Positions 21,715 to 28,548 of a DNA stretch of 32,766 bases are shown here, one piece after another. Below the pieces are notes generated by a model. The model did no database searches, had not been told where the DNA came from, and was given only the letters and a program-made list of their open reading frames with translations. Both the position numbers and the translations under genes were made by a program. The DNA lies in assembly GCA_018715835.1 (NCBI GenBank), contig DVKV01000207.1, positions 1 to 32,766 of the forward strand, given 5' to 3'. Each line of letters begins with the position of its first letter. Within the stretch, counting starts at the first letter, position 1. The DNA comes from Candidatus Faecousia intestinavium. Lineage in GTDB: Bacteria > Bacillota > Clostridia > Oscillospirales > Oscillospiraceae.

Positions 21715-22407
21715 GTGAAAATCTTAGCAATATCCGATGAGGAATGTCCCGCTCTGTGGGATCACTACCAGCCTGGACGGCTGCGGGAGTACGATCTGAT
21801 TCTCTCCTGCGGGGATCTGAAAGCCAGTTACCTCAGTTTTCTGGTAACCATGGCCCGGTGCCCGGTGCTCTACGTCCATGGAAACCACGACACCCTTTAC
21901 AGCAAGCTCCCCCCGGAGGGCTGCGACTGCATTGACGATCACATTGTCACCTTCAACGGTCTGCGGATTCTGGGTCTGGGCGGCTGCCGCCGGTATCATC
22001 CCGGCCCCCACCAATATACCGAGCAGCAGATGCGCGCCCGGATCGCCCGGCTGCGCTGGAAGCTCCGGCTGATGGGCGGCGTGGATATTGTGGTCACCCA
22101 TGCTCCCCCGGAGGGCTTGGGCGATGCGGAAGATCCCGCCCACTGGGGCTTTGCCGCCCTGCGGGATCTGCTGGACCGGTATCAGCCTGCGCTTCTGATT
22201 CACGGTCATGTCCATATGCGCTACGGCGTCAATGTTCCCCGGGAGCTGGAATACAACGGGACCCGGATCATCAACGCCTACGAGCGCTACGTTATTGAAC
22301 TTCCCGACCGGCAGACGGATCTGAAAGATTACGGTCAGGTGCGCTACAAAACCCGGCGCAGATCCGGCGGGATGGAACTTCCGCTGAGTTTTCACAATTT
22401 GAGGTGA
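21715..22407 (+). CDS. Calcineurin-like metallophosphoesterase with altered motif I
   Basis: This 230 aa protein has the metallophosphoesterase blocks SCGDLK, GNHDTLY, VTHAPP and LIHGHVHM. Motif I reads ISDEECP, so the usual D-x-H has Glu instead of His; the Asp is kept. This may change metal choice. The start is GTG at 21715, with AGGGGG eight bases upstream; the track's GTG at 21706 is adjacent to the same site and therefore less likely. It begins 15 bp after the ParB/BMP-like gene and is followed by DUF2461. The substrate is unknown. Confidence 0.88.
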   Translation: MKILAISDEECPALWDHYQPGRLREYDLILSCGDLKASYLSFLVTMARCPVLYVHGNHDTLYSKLPPEGCDCIDDHIVTFNGLRILGLGGCRRYHPGPHQYTEQQMRARIARLRWKLRLMGGVDIVVTHAPPEGLGDAEDPAHWGFAALRDLLDRYQPALLIHGHVHMRYGVNVPRELEYNGTRIINAYERYVIELPDRQTDLKDYGQVRYKTRRRSGGMELPLSFHNLR

Positions 22408-22413
22408 TTCCGA

Positions 22414-23058
22414 TTGGCATTTTCTGGATTCTCGCCGGAGACCATTGATTTTCTCTGGGGCATCCGCATGAACAACAACCGGGAGTGGTTCCAGGAAAAC
22501 AAGGATCGGTACGTCCGGTTTCTCTATGAGCCCATGAAGGCTCTGGGCCAGGAGCTGTTCGCTCCCTTTTCCCAAAACAATATTCTCAAAGTCAGCCGGA
22601 TCTACCGGGACGCCCGGATGCACCCTCCAACCCCTTACAAGGAAAGTCTGTGGCTGTGCATCCGCCAGGATGTGGACTGGTGGGCGGAAAACCCCTGCCT
22701 GTTCCTGGAGATCCGGCCCGAGGGTGTGGAATACGGCTTTTTCTACTACCATCCCCGCACCCAGGTGCTGGAGGATTTCCGGCGGCGGATCAGCGCCCGG
22801 CCGGATGAATTTCTCACCCTGGTTGCCCGGACGGAGGAGGCAGCGGGCATGCCCCTTTCCGCCCAGTGCTACCGCCGTCCCAAGCCCACAGATAACCCTG
22901 CCCTGGCCCCCTACTTTGCCTGGAAGGGGGAAATTGGCTGCATCCGGGAAGTTGCTCCCGGTCCCGAAATGTTCGGCCCGGAACTGAAAGACCAGGCGGC
23001 AGACTTCTTCCGGAAGCTCAGCCCCCTGTTCACATATTTCAACCAGTTCGCCGTCTAA
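22414..23058 (+). CDS. DUF2461 family protein
   Basis: This 214 aa protein begins MAFSGFSPETIDFLWGIRMNNNREWFQENKDRYVRFLYEPMKAL and contains SRIYRDARMHPPTPYKESLWL, EIRPEGVEYGFFYYHP and the closing CYRRPKPTDNPALAPYFAWKGE, all typical of DUF2461 (TIGR02453). It is a cytoplasmic family with no firm function. The start is TTG at 22414 with GAGGTG upstream; no ATG is available nearby. It is seven bases after the metallophosphoesterase gene and probably in its operon. Confidence 0.88.
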   Translation: MAFSGFSPETIDFLWGIRMNNNREWFQENKDRYVRFLYEPMKALGQELFAPFSQNNILKVSRIYRDARMHPPTPYKESLWLCIRQDVDWWAENPCLFLEIRPEGVEYGFFYYHPRTQVLEDFRRRISARPDEFLTLVARTEEAAGMPLSAQCYRRPKPTDNPALAPYFAWKGEIGCIREVAPGPEMFGPELKDQAADFFRKLSPLFTYFNQFAV

Positions 23059-23070
23059 CGCTTCCCATGA

Positions 23071-23090
23071 CGCAGCCCCGGCAGGCTGCG
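23071..23090 (+). other. Hairpin upstream of dapA
   Basis: CGCAGCC, loop CCGGCA, GGCTGCG: a 7 bp stem without a T-tract in the 63 bp gap before dapA. It may be a processing or partial stop site. No lysine riboswitch fits in this gap. Confidence 0.35.
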
Positions 23091-23121
23091 CCGGATTCTC
23101 AGCAAAAGGAGAGACACGACC

Positions 23122-24009
23122 ATGAAAAATACCATCTTTACCGGTATGGCTACCGCCATCGTCACCCCCATGACCAAGACGGACATCGACTACGACGCCC
23201 TGGGCCGTTTCCTGGACTTCCAGATTGACAGCGGCATCAACGGCATTGTGGTCATGGGCACCACGGGCGAAAATGCCACCATTGAGCCCGAGGATCAGGA
23301 CAAGGTCATCCGCTTCACCGTGGAAAAGGTGGCCCATCGGGTTCCCGTGATTGCCGGTACCGGCACCAACAACACCGCTCATGTGCTGCACAACACCCGC
23401 AACGCCTGCGCCGCCGGTGCCGATGCGATCCTGGTGGTCACCCCTTACTACAACAAAGCCACCCAGAACGGTCTGATTACCCACTTCACCGCCGTGGCCG
23501 ATGAGTCCACCGTTCCGGTGATCCTCTACAATGTCCCCGGCCGTACCGGCTGCAACCTGCTGCCCAAGACCGTGGCAAAGCTGGCGGAGCATCCCCGGAT
23601 CGCCGCCATCAAGGAAGCCACCGGCAGCCTTGCCCAGATGGTGGAAATCATGGCCCTGTGCGGGGATAAGATTGACGTGTACTCCGGAGAGGATGCCCTC
23701 ACCGTGCCCATGATGGCCATGGGCGCTGCCGGCACCATCAGCGTGCTGAGCAACGTGGTGCCCGCCCAGGCGGTGGCCATGACCAACGCCTGTCTGGCCG
23801 GGGACTACAAAACCGCCGCCCGGCTTCAGTGTGAGCTGCTGCCCCTGACCAACGCTCTGTTCAGCGAAGTCAACCCCATTCCCGCCAAGGCCGCCGTGTC
23901 CGCTATGGGCTTCGGCGAGGAGAATCTCCGTCTGCCTCTGACGCCCATGGAGGATGCCAACCGCCAGAAGCTGTTTGAAGAGATGAGAAAGCTGGGTGTG
24001 AATGTATGA
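23122..24009 (+). CDS. dapA: 4-hydroxy-tetrahydrodipicolinate synthase
   Basis: DapA condenses pyruvate and aspartate semialdehyde, the first committed step to diaminopimelate and lysine. The 295 aa protein is a TIM barrel with GIVVMGTTGENATI (pyruvate site), the catalytic Tyr in VILYNVPGRTGC (Y136) and the Schiff-base Lys in IAAIKEATG (K164). The ATG has AAAGGAGAG upstream. Its stop overlaps the dapB start by four bases (ATGA). Diaminopimelate is needed for peptidoglycan, and dipicolinate made from the same intermediate is needed for spores. Confidence 0.97.
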   Translation: MKNTIFTGMATAIVTPMTKTDIDYDALGRFLDFQIDSGINGIVVMGTTGENATIEPEDQDKVIRFTVEKVAHRVPVIAGTGTNNTAHVLHNTRNACAAGADAILVVTPYYNKATQNGLITHFTAVADESTVPVILYNVPGRTGCNLLPKTVAKLAEHPRIAAIKEATGSLAQMVEIMALCGDKIDVYSGEDALTVPMMAMGAAGTISVLSNVVPAQAVAMTNACLAGDYKTAARLQCELLPLTNALFSEVNPIPAKAAVSAMGFGEENLRLPLTPMEDANRQKLFEEMRKLGVNV

Positions 24010-24725
24010 AAGCAGTCATTTGCGGCGCCAACGGCGCCATGGGAAAGCTGATCTGCGGCATTCTGGGTGACGAAGTAGTGGGCAAGGTCAGCCTGGACGG
24101 AGAAAACGGCGTTCCCCAAACCTTTGAGGAACTGGGCCCCGTGGAAGCGGACGTGGTCATTGACTTCTCCCACCACAGCTCCATCCGCGACGTGCTGGCC
24201 TACGCCAAGAGAATCGGCGCAGCGGCAGTGATCGGCACCACCGGCCACACCGAGGAAGAAAAGGCCATGATTTCCGATGCCGCCCGGGAGATTCCGGTTT
24301 TCTTCACCGGCAACGTGAGCCTGGGGGTAGCGGTGCTGTGCCGCCTGGCCAAGCAGGCCGCCTCCTTCTTCCCGGACGCAGACATTGAGATTGTGGAAAC
24401 CCATCACAACCGGAAGGTGGACGCCCCCAGCGGCACCGCCCTGATGCTGTTCGATGCCATCCGGCAGGTGCGCCCCCAGGCGGTGGCCAACTGCGGCCGT
24501 AGCGGAGAATGCAAGCGCACCAAGGAGGAAATCGGTATTTCCTCCCTGCGGCTGGCCAACGTGGTGGGCATTCACGAGGTGCATATCCACACCGGCACCC
24601 AGTGCCTGACCCTGAAGCACGAGGCTGTTACCCGGGCCATGCTGGCTGACGGTGCGGTGGACGCCGCCCGGTTCATGCTGGGCAAGCCCAAGGGCCTTTA
24701 CAACATGGAGGACATTCTGGGCTGA
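24006..24725 (+). CDS. dapB: 4-hydroxy-tetrahydrodipicolinate reductase
   Basis: DapB reduces the DapA product with NAD(P)H to tetrahydrodipicolinate. The 239 aa protein has a Rossmann start MKAVICGANGAMGKLICG, the short DVVIDFSHHSS segment, the GTTGH turn, and the substrate domain with ETHHNRKVDAPSGTAL (catalytic His and Lys). The ATG overlaps the end of dapA. It is translationally coupled to dapA and followed by dapF after 30 bp. Confidence 0.97.
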   Translation: MKAVICGANGAMGKLICGILGDEVVGKVSLDGENGVPQTFEELGPVEADVVIDFSHHSSIRDVLAYAKRIGAAAVIGTTGHTEEEKAMISDAAREIPVFFTGNVSLGVAVLCRLAKQAASFFPDADIEIVETHHNRKVDAPSGTALMLFDAIRQVRPQAVANCGRSGECKRTKEEIGISSLRLANVVGIHEVHIHTGTQCLTLKHEAVTRAMLADGAVDAARFMLGKPKGLYNMEDILG

Positions 24726-24755
24726 ATTCCAGGCCCACCGGCAAGGAGGAATCAG

Positions 24756-25535
24756 ATGCAGGTAACCTATATGAACGGCGCGGGCAACGACTTCATGGTG
24801 GTGGATGCCCGGGGCAAATCCCTGGATTTTTCCCGGCTGGCCGTGGAGTACTGCGGCATCACCGGCGCCGATGGCTTTATGGCGGTAGATGACTCCGATC
24901 AGGGAGATTTTCGTCTTCATTTTTACAATTCCGATGGTTCCCGGGGGGAGATGTGCGGCAACGGCGCCCGGTGCATCTGCCGGTTTGCCTATGACCTGGG
25001 CATTGCCGGGCCGGAGATGGTGGTGGAAACCGACGCCGGGCTGGTGCATGGCTGGCGGCTCAGCGAAAACCAGTACCGGGTGAAGCTGAACAATCCCGGG
25101 ATTCTGGATCTGAACCGGAAACCGGGGATTGCCTATGTAGAGCTGGGCAATCCCGGAGTTCCCCACGCTGTTGCCCCCTACTCCGGGGATCTGTGGAAGG
25201 ACAAGGAGTCCCTCCGGTCCCGGATGGAGGCGCTGCGCCATGACCCGGCCTTCCCCAAGGGGGCAAACGTCAACTTCTACCAGGTGCTGCAGCCCGGGGA
25301 AGTGCGGATGCTGACCTTTGAGCGGGGGGTGGAGGACTTCACCCTGGCCTGCGGCACCGGCTGCGGGTCCACCGCCTGCGCCCTCTGGATGTGCAATCAG
25401 CTGCCCGGAGGGGTACTTACCGCCCACAACCAGGGCGGCACCCTGACCCTGACGGTTCAGGGCCGGGAGGGTCAGATCCAGGCTCTCTACCTGGAAGGCC
25501 CCACGGAAGTGGTGAGGCTGTTCCCCGATCTATAA
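24756..25535 (+). CDS. dapF: Diaminopimelate epimerase
   Basis: DapF converts LL- to meso-diaminopimelate. The 259 aa protein starts MQVTYMNGAGNDFMVVDARG. Its two catalytic cysteines are in EMCGNGARC (C67) and ACGTGCGST (C199). The ATG has AAGGAGG upstream. It completes a dapA-dapB-dapF cluster; the step between DapB and DapF (such as DapL) is not in the window. A hairpin-rich 260 bp region follows its stop. Confidence 0.97.
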   Translation: MQVTYMNGAGNDFMVVDARGKSLDFSRLAVEYCGITGADGFMAVDDSDQGDFRLHFYNSDGSRGEMCGNGARCICRFAYDLGIAGPEMVVETDAGLVHGWRLSENQYRVKLNNPGILDLNRKPGIAYVELGNPGVPHAVAPYSGDLWKDKESLRSRMEALRHDPAFPKGANVNFYQVLQPGEVRMLTFERGVEDFTLACGTGCGSTACALWMCNQLPGGVLTAHNQGGTLTLTVQGREGQIQALYLEGPTEVVRLFPDL

Positions 25536-25797
25536 CAATCCGGGCGCGTTTCGAAGAGCGCATCCCAGCAAGACAAAAGCTCACAGAGTTTGCCGCCGTT
25601 GGCGGCAAATAAAGTCAAAAAATGTTTTCTGCCAGGGCGTGTACCTGGCAGAAAACACTTCTCAGGCTGCAAGTGTGGAATTTGTCCCCCATCGGGGGAC
25701 AAATTATGCGCGCAGCAGACTGCAAAAACCTGTTGAAAAGCCCCGAAGGGGGTTTTCGACAGTCTGGGGCGCGTTCTAAAGAACGCGCCCTTTCTTT
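25536..25797 (+). repeat. Hairpin-array intergenic element after dapF
   Basis: Four structures stand in a row: TTTGCCGCC/GGCGGCAAA (25589-25609), GTTTTCTGCCAGG/CCTGGCAGAAAAC (25624-25656, 13 bp), AATTTGTCCCCC/GGGGGACAAATT (25679-25705, 12 bp), and GTTGAAAAGCCCC/GGGGGTTTTCGAC (25732-25760, with one mismatch and one G-U pair). The last lies inside an outer pairing CGCGC..CAGACTG with CAGTCTG..GCGCG. A terminator closes the element. No ORF fills it. A dispersed structured repeat or small RNA is possible. Confidence 0.7.
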
Positions 25798-25799
25798 TT
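25767..25799 (+). terminator. Terminator closing the dapF hairpin element
   Basis: GGGCGCGTTC, loop TAAA, GAACGCGCCC, then TTTCTTTTT: a strong intrinsic terminator. Its 5' arm overlaps bases that could instead pair with CGCGC..CAGACTG upstream, so the two stems exclude each other. Its T-tract overlaps the stop codon of the convergent gene. Confidence 0.9.
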
Positions 25800-26232
25800 A
25801 TCTTCCCATCAGCTGAGCAAGAAGCATACAGTGATTTTCTTCCCGTCGGGACAGTTCCCGGTAGACGCAGCCCCACTCTGGCTCCCCCCACCGGGCGGTG
25901 TACTCCGCCGCCGCCTTTCTGGCCCGGTGATAGGACTGGGTCAGTACCTGATCCACCGTTTCCCGTCCCACGGGAACGGGCTGCACCCGGCCCGGATGCT
26001 GACCCTGGAGCCGGCACAGTCCCTTCAGGCAGGCCAGGGTTTCCAGGCTCTCCCGGTAAAGCCGGGCGGCAACGCTCCGATGCTCCGGCGGCAGCGCCCC
26101 CATCAGATACCGGTATGCCCCGGCGGACTGGGCAGCCGGATTCAGCAGCTGCTGCCAATCTGCCTCCGCCCAGGACTGGGCCGGAGCCATTACCCGCTGC
26201 CACACCTGCCGCTCCTTGTTGAAATTTTCCAT
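25798..26232 (-). CDS. Small helical protein, unknown function (ferritin-like fold possible)
   Basis: This 144 aa, mostly helical protein has MENFNKERQVWQRVMAPAQSWAEADW, PPEHRSVAARLYRESLETLACLKGLC and SRREENHCMLLAQLMGR. Spaced E-x-x-H type pairs (such as EENH) and four predicted helices make a rubrerythrin or ferritin-like fold possible, but the ligands are not clear and I would not assign metal binding. The ATG at 26232 has AGGAGGG upstream; the track's 59 additional codons lie over the lexA promoter. It is divergent from lexA. Confidence 0.7.
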   Translation of the reverse strand: MENFNKERQVWQRVMAPAQSWAEADWQQLLNPAAQSAGAYRYLMGALPPEHRSVAARLYRESLETLACLKGLCRLQGQHPGRVQPVPVGRETVDQVLTQSYHRARKAAAEYTARWGEPEWGCVYRELSRREENHCMLLAQLMGR

Positions 26233-26325
26233 TTTCCTTCCCTCCTTCTGTTCCAGTATAGCGGGATTCCGGGAAATTTTGCCGGACCCAGGGAAAATTA
26301 TCTTCCCTTTTCCGTTCATTTGTGC

Positions 26326-26331
26326 TATAAT
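26326..26331 (+). promoter_or_regulatory. Extended -10 promoter of lexA
   Basis: TGCTATAAT, an extended -10 with a weak -35 (TTCCCT, 17 bp upstream). I find no consensus CGAACN4GTTCG box right at this promoter. Confidence 0.6.
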
Positions 26332-26374
26332 GGAAAAAAATCTATCCCGGAACCATCCCAAAGGAGGCGCCGCC

Positions 26375-26950
26375 ATGCCCAGAACCAGCAACAAGGCCGA
26401 AGAAATCATGGATTATGTCAACCAATTTATTCAGGAGAACGGCTATTCCCCATCCGTCCGGGAAATCGGCGCCGCTGTGGGGCTGCGCTCCACGGCCTCG
26501 GTAAGCTATCACCTCCAGGCCCTCCAGGATAAGGGGCTACTCCAGTCCCCCGGGGCAAAGGGGCGCAAACGGGCATTGGTCACCGGTGCCCGGCCCGGTC
26601 AGATTCCCGTAGTAGGCGTGGTCACCGCCGGTGTGCCCATTCTGGCGGTGGAAAATCAGGAGGGCACCCTGCCCTGGCAGGAGGCGGACTGCTTCGCCCT
26701 GCGGGTCCGGGGAGACAGCATGATTAACGCCGGAATTCTGGACGGGGACAAGGTGGTAGTCCGGCCCCAGCCCACCGCCGACGACGGCCAGATCGTGGTG
26801 GCCCGGATTGAGGACGAGGCCACGGTAAAGCGGCTGCGCCGCCGGAACGGTCAGGTCTGGCTCATGCCGGAAAACGACCTCTATGACCCCATCGACGGCA
26901 CCTATGCCGAGATCATCGGCATTGTCCGGGGCGTGGTCCGGGAATACTGA
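26375..26950 (+). CDS. lexA: LexA SOS repressor
   Basis: LexA represses DNA-damage genes and cleaves itself when RecA is activated. The 191 aa protein has an N-terminal winged helix (SVREIGAAVGLRSTASVSYHLQALQDKGLL), the cleavage pair Ala-Gly in VVTAGVP (85-86), the catalytic Ser in RGDSMINAGI (S115) and Lys in ATVKRLRRR (K152). All parts needed for self-cleavage are present. The real ATG is at 26375 with AAAGGAGG upstream; the track start is 53 codons too early. It is a single gene, divergent from the helical protein gene. Confidence 0.96.
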   Translation: MPRTSNKAEEIMDYVNQFIQENGYSPSVREIGAAVGLRSTASVSYHLQALQDKGLLQSPGAKGRKRALVTGARPGQIPVVGVVTAGVPILAVENQEGTLPWQEADCFALRVRGDSMINAGILDGDKVVVRPQPTADDGQIVVARIEDEATVKRLRRRNGQVWLMPENDLYDPIDGTYAEIIGIVRGVVREY

Positions 26951-26962
26951 TGTATTTATTTT

Positions 26963-26978
26963 GCGGACAAATGTCCGC
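26963..26978. promoter_or_regulatory. Palindrome GCGGACAAATGTCCGC, LexA-box-like
   Basis: A perfect 16-base inverted repeat lies just past lexA. Its core CGGACAAATGTCCG differs from the Firmicutes LexA box CGAACN4GTTCG by one symmetrical base. It is 17 bases upstream of the next -35. It could also be a weak terminator stem, but it has no T-tract. Confidence 0.4.
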
Positions 26979-26995
26979 TGTCAGAAAAATAATGC

Positions 26996-27024
26996 TTGAC
27001 AAATTTGCACCCATGGTGTATAAA
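26996..27024 (+). promoter_or_regulatory. Promoter of the T-box trpXYZ operon
   Basis: -35 TTGACA (26996-27001), 17 bp spacer, -10 TATAAA (27019-27024). Transcription starts near 27031 and runs into the T-box leader. Confidence 0.88.
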
Positions 27025-27044
27025 GAGCATAACATAACTTGAAA

Positions 27045-27312
27045 CCACAGAAGCGGGAGTAAAGCTGCAGGCGCATCCACAGAGAGTTCCGCACAGCTGA
27101 GAGCGGAGCGAAAAGCGGGGCAGCAAATGGGCCGCTGAGGGCAGGGAGAACAGGATTCATCCTCAGTATCTTCTGACGCATTGCCAGCGTTAACGGGCAG
27201 CCGGTGTGTTGGCACCGGGCAGAGCGGTCGGATTTTTCCGGCAAACAAGGTGGTACCGCAGAAATTGTTTTTTCTGTCCTTGTTCCCCTCAGGGGAACAA
27301 GGACTTTTTGTT
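27045..27312 (+). promoter_or_regulatory. T-box riboswitch, tryptophan-specific (specifier TGG)
   Basis: The T-box sequence AAGGTGGTACCGCAG (27247-27261) is present. Stem I has AGCGG-gAGTAaa-GCTGC (27052-27068) paired with GCAGC-aaaTGGg-CCGCT (27120-27136). The specifier codon TGG (27128-27130) reads tryptophan. The terminator is GTCCTTGTTCCCC, loop TCA, GGGGAACAAGGAC, then TTTTTGTTTT (27276-27314). The antiterminator pairs AACAAGG (27244-27250) with CCTTGTT (27278-27284). Uncharged tRNA-Trp would stabilise the antiterminator and switch trpXYZ on. Confidence 0.95.
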
Positions 27313-27314
27313 TT
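27276..27314 (+). terminator. T-box regulatory terminator
   Basis: A perfect 13 bp stem with a TCA loop is followed by TTTTTGTTTT. It competes with the T-box antiterminator. Confidence 0.93.
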
Positions 27315-27331
27315 CGCAAGGAGGAATGGCT

Positions 27332-27364
27332 ATGATGAAGAAGCTTCCCGGGAGACGATGGTGA
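27332..27364 (+). CDS. Possible leader peptide MMKKLPGRRW
   Basis: A 10-codon ORF, ATG ATG AAG AAG CTT CCC GGG AGA CGA TGG TGA, follows AAGGAGG with seven bases of spacing. It lies between the T-box terminator and trpX, and ends with a tryptophan codon directly before its stop. It is too short for the ORF track. Bacillus anti-TRAP mRNA also combines a Trp T-box with a short Trp-containing leader ORF, so a second layer of control is possible, but no sequestering hairpin over the trpX ribosome site was found. Confidence 0.4.
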   Translation: MMKKLPGRRW

Positions 27365-27422
27365 CGGTCAATCGCCCCATCCAAAATCCACACAATTTTC
27401 CATTGAAAAAGGAGTTCTGAAT

Positions 27423-28463
27423 ATGAAAAAGCTTATTTCTCTGATCCTGTCCCTGAGTTTGATTGCCGCCCTGTTTGCCGGCTGTTCCTCCTCCCAGTCC
27501 CCTGAAACCACCCCCGCTGCCGCAGATTCCACCCAGGCAGCAGAAGAAACCCAGGCTGCCGACCCCGCTGCCCAGAGCTTCACCGTTGCCGTGGTACAGC
27601 AGATGGACCACTCCTCCTTGGACGAAATCCGCAACGCCATCGTGGCTCAGCTCAACGCCCTGGCTGCGGAAAATGGTTTTGCCATTACCATTGAGGAGTA
27701 CAACGGTCAGAACGATTCCTCTGTGCTGAATCAGATCGGCGCTCAGGTGGTCTCTGACGGCGTGGATATGATTATCCCCATCGCAACCACCGCCGCCCAG
27801 TGCATGGTCACCGCCGCTGACGGCACCGACATTCCCATTGTCTATGCCGCCATCTCCGATCCCGAGTCCGTGGGCCTCACCGGCATTCCCACCGTCACCG
27901 GCACCTCCGATGCCTTGAACACCCCCTTCATTCTGGACATGATGCTGGCGGTTCAGCCCGATGTAAAGACCGTGGGTCTGCTGTACTCCAACTCCGAAGC
28001 CAACTCCGCCACCCCCATTGCCGAAGCCAAGGCCTACCTGGAGGAAAAGGGCATCGCCTATCTGGAAAAAACCGGCAACACCACCGATGAAATCGTCACC
28101 GCCGCCTCCTCCCTGGTGGGTCGGGTAGAAGCCGTATTCACCCCCACCGACAATGCGGTCATGGGCGCGGAAGGCGCGGTAGCGGAAATTCTCCGGGATG
28201 CGGGCATCGCCCACTACACCGGCGCTGACTCCTTCGTCCTCTCCGGAGCATTTGCCACCTGCGGCGTAAACTACACCGAGCTTGGCACCAAGACCGCCGA
28301 CATGGCCGTTAACATTCTCCTGGGCGGAGAAATTCCCGAATTCCACGTCATGGACGGCGGCATCATCACCGTAAACACTGACACCGCCGAAGCCCTGGGC
28401 ATCGTGTACAACGGCTTTACCAACATGGTGGACACGGTTGTCGAAGTGGCATCCGAGGAATGA
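27423..28463 (+). CDS. trpX: Tryptophan ABC transporter substrate-binding lipoprotein TrpX
   Basis: This 346 aa protein has a lipoprotein signal (LSLIAALFAGC, Cys21), a Thr/Ala-rich linker, and an ABC_sub_bind domain: FTVAVVQQMDHSSLDEIRNAIVAQL, PIATTAAQCMVTAADGTDIPIVYAAISDPESVGL and VEAVFTPTDNAVMGAEGAV. It binds the substrate outside the membrane. In Firmicutes, members under Trp T-boxes are predicted tryptophan carriers (TrpX). The Trp specifier here supports that, though binding is not proven. The ATG has AAAGGAG. The hairpin after its stop may keep its mRNA level above those of trpY and trpZ. Confidence 0.9.
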   Translation: MKKLISLILSLSLIAALFAGCSSSQSPETTPAAADSTQAAEETQAADPAAQSFTVAVVQQMDHSSLDEIRNAIVAQLNALAAENGFAITIEEYNGQNDSSVLNQIGAQVVSDGVDMIIPIATTAAQCMVTAADGTDIPIVYAAISDPESVGLTGIPTVTGTSDALNTPFILDMMLAVQPDVKTVGLLYSNSEANSATPIAEAKAYLEEKGIAYLEKTGNTTDEIVTAASSLVGRVEAVFTPTDNAVMGAEGAVAEILRDAGIAHYTGADSFVLSGAFATCGVNYTELGTKTADMAVNILLGGEIPEFHVMDGGIITVNTDTAEALGIVYNGFTNMVDTVVEVASEE

Positions 28464-28487
28464 TTTCCTCTCAATCCAGAAACCCGT

Positions 28488-28509
28488 GGGAGGGCCGATT
28501 GGCCCTCCC
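28488..28509 (+). other. Intra-operon hairpin between trpX and trpY
   Basis: GGGAGGGCC, loop GATT, GGCCCTCCC: a perfect 9 bp stem without a T-tract. Its position after the binding-protein gene suggests an mRNA stability or partial-stop element. Confidence 0.7.
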
Positions 28510-28548
28510 CGCAGGCCGTAAGAACCTGATTTTGAAGGAGCCGATTCC

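Noticed and set aside
23059-23121. Lysine riboswitch before dapA
   Set aside because: The gap is 63 bp and holds only a 7 bp hairpin; a lysine riboswitch needs about 170 bases.
23826-25427. Minus-strand 533-codon ORF
   Set aside because: Antisense to dapA-dapB-dapF, all of which have intact catalytic residues.
25754-25760. TTCGACA, reverse of the Spo0A box TGTCGAA
   Set aside because: It is part of a hairpin arm between convergent genes, not near a start; chance match more likely.
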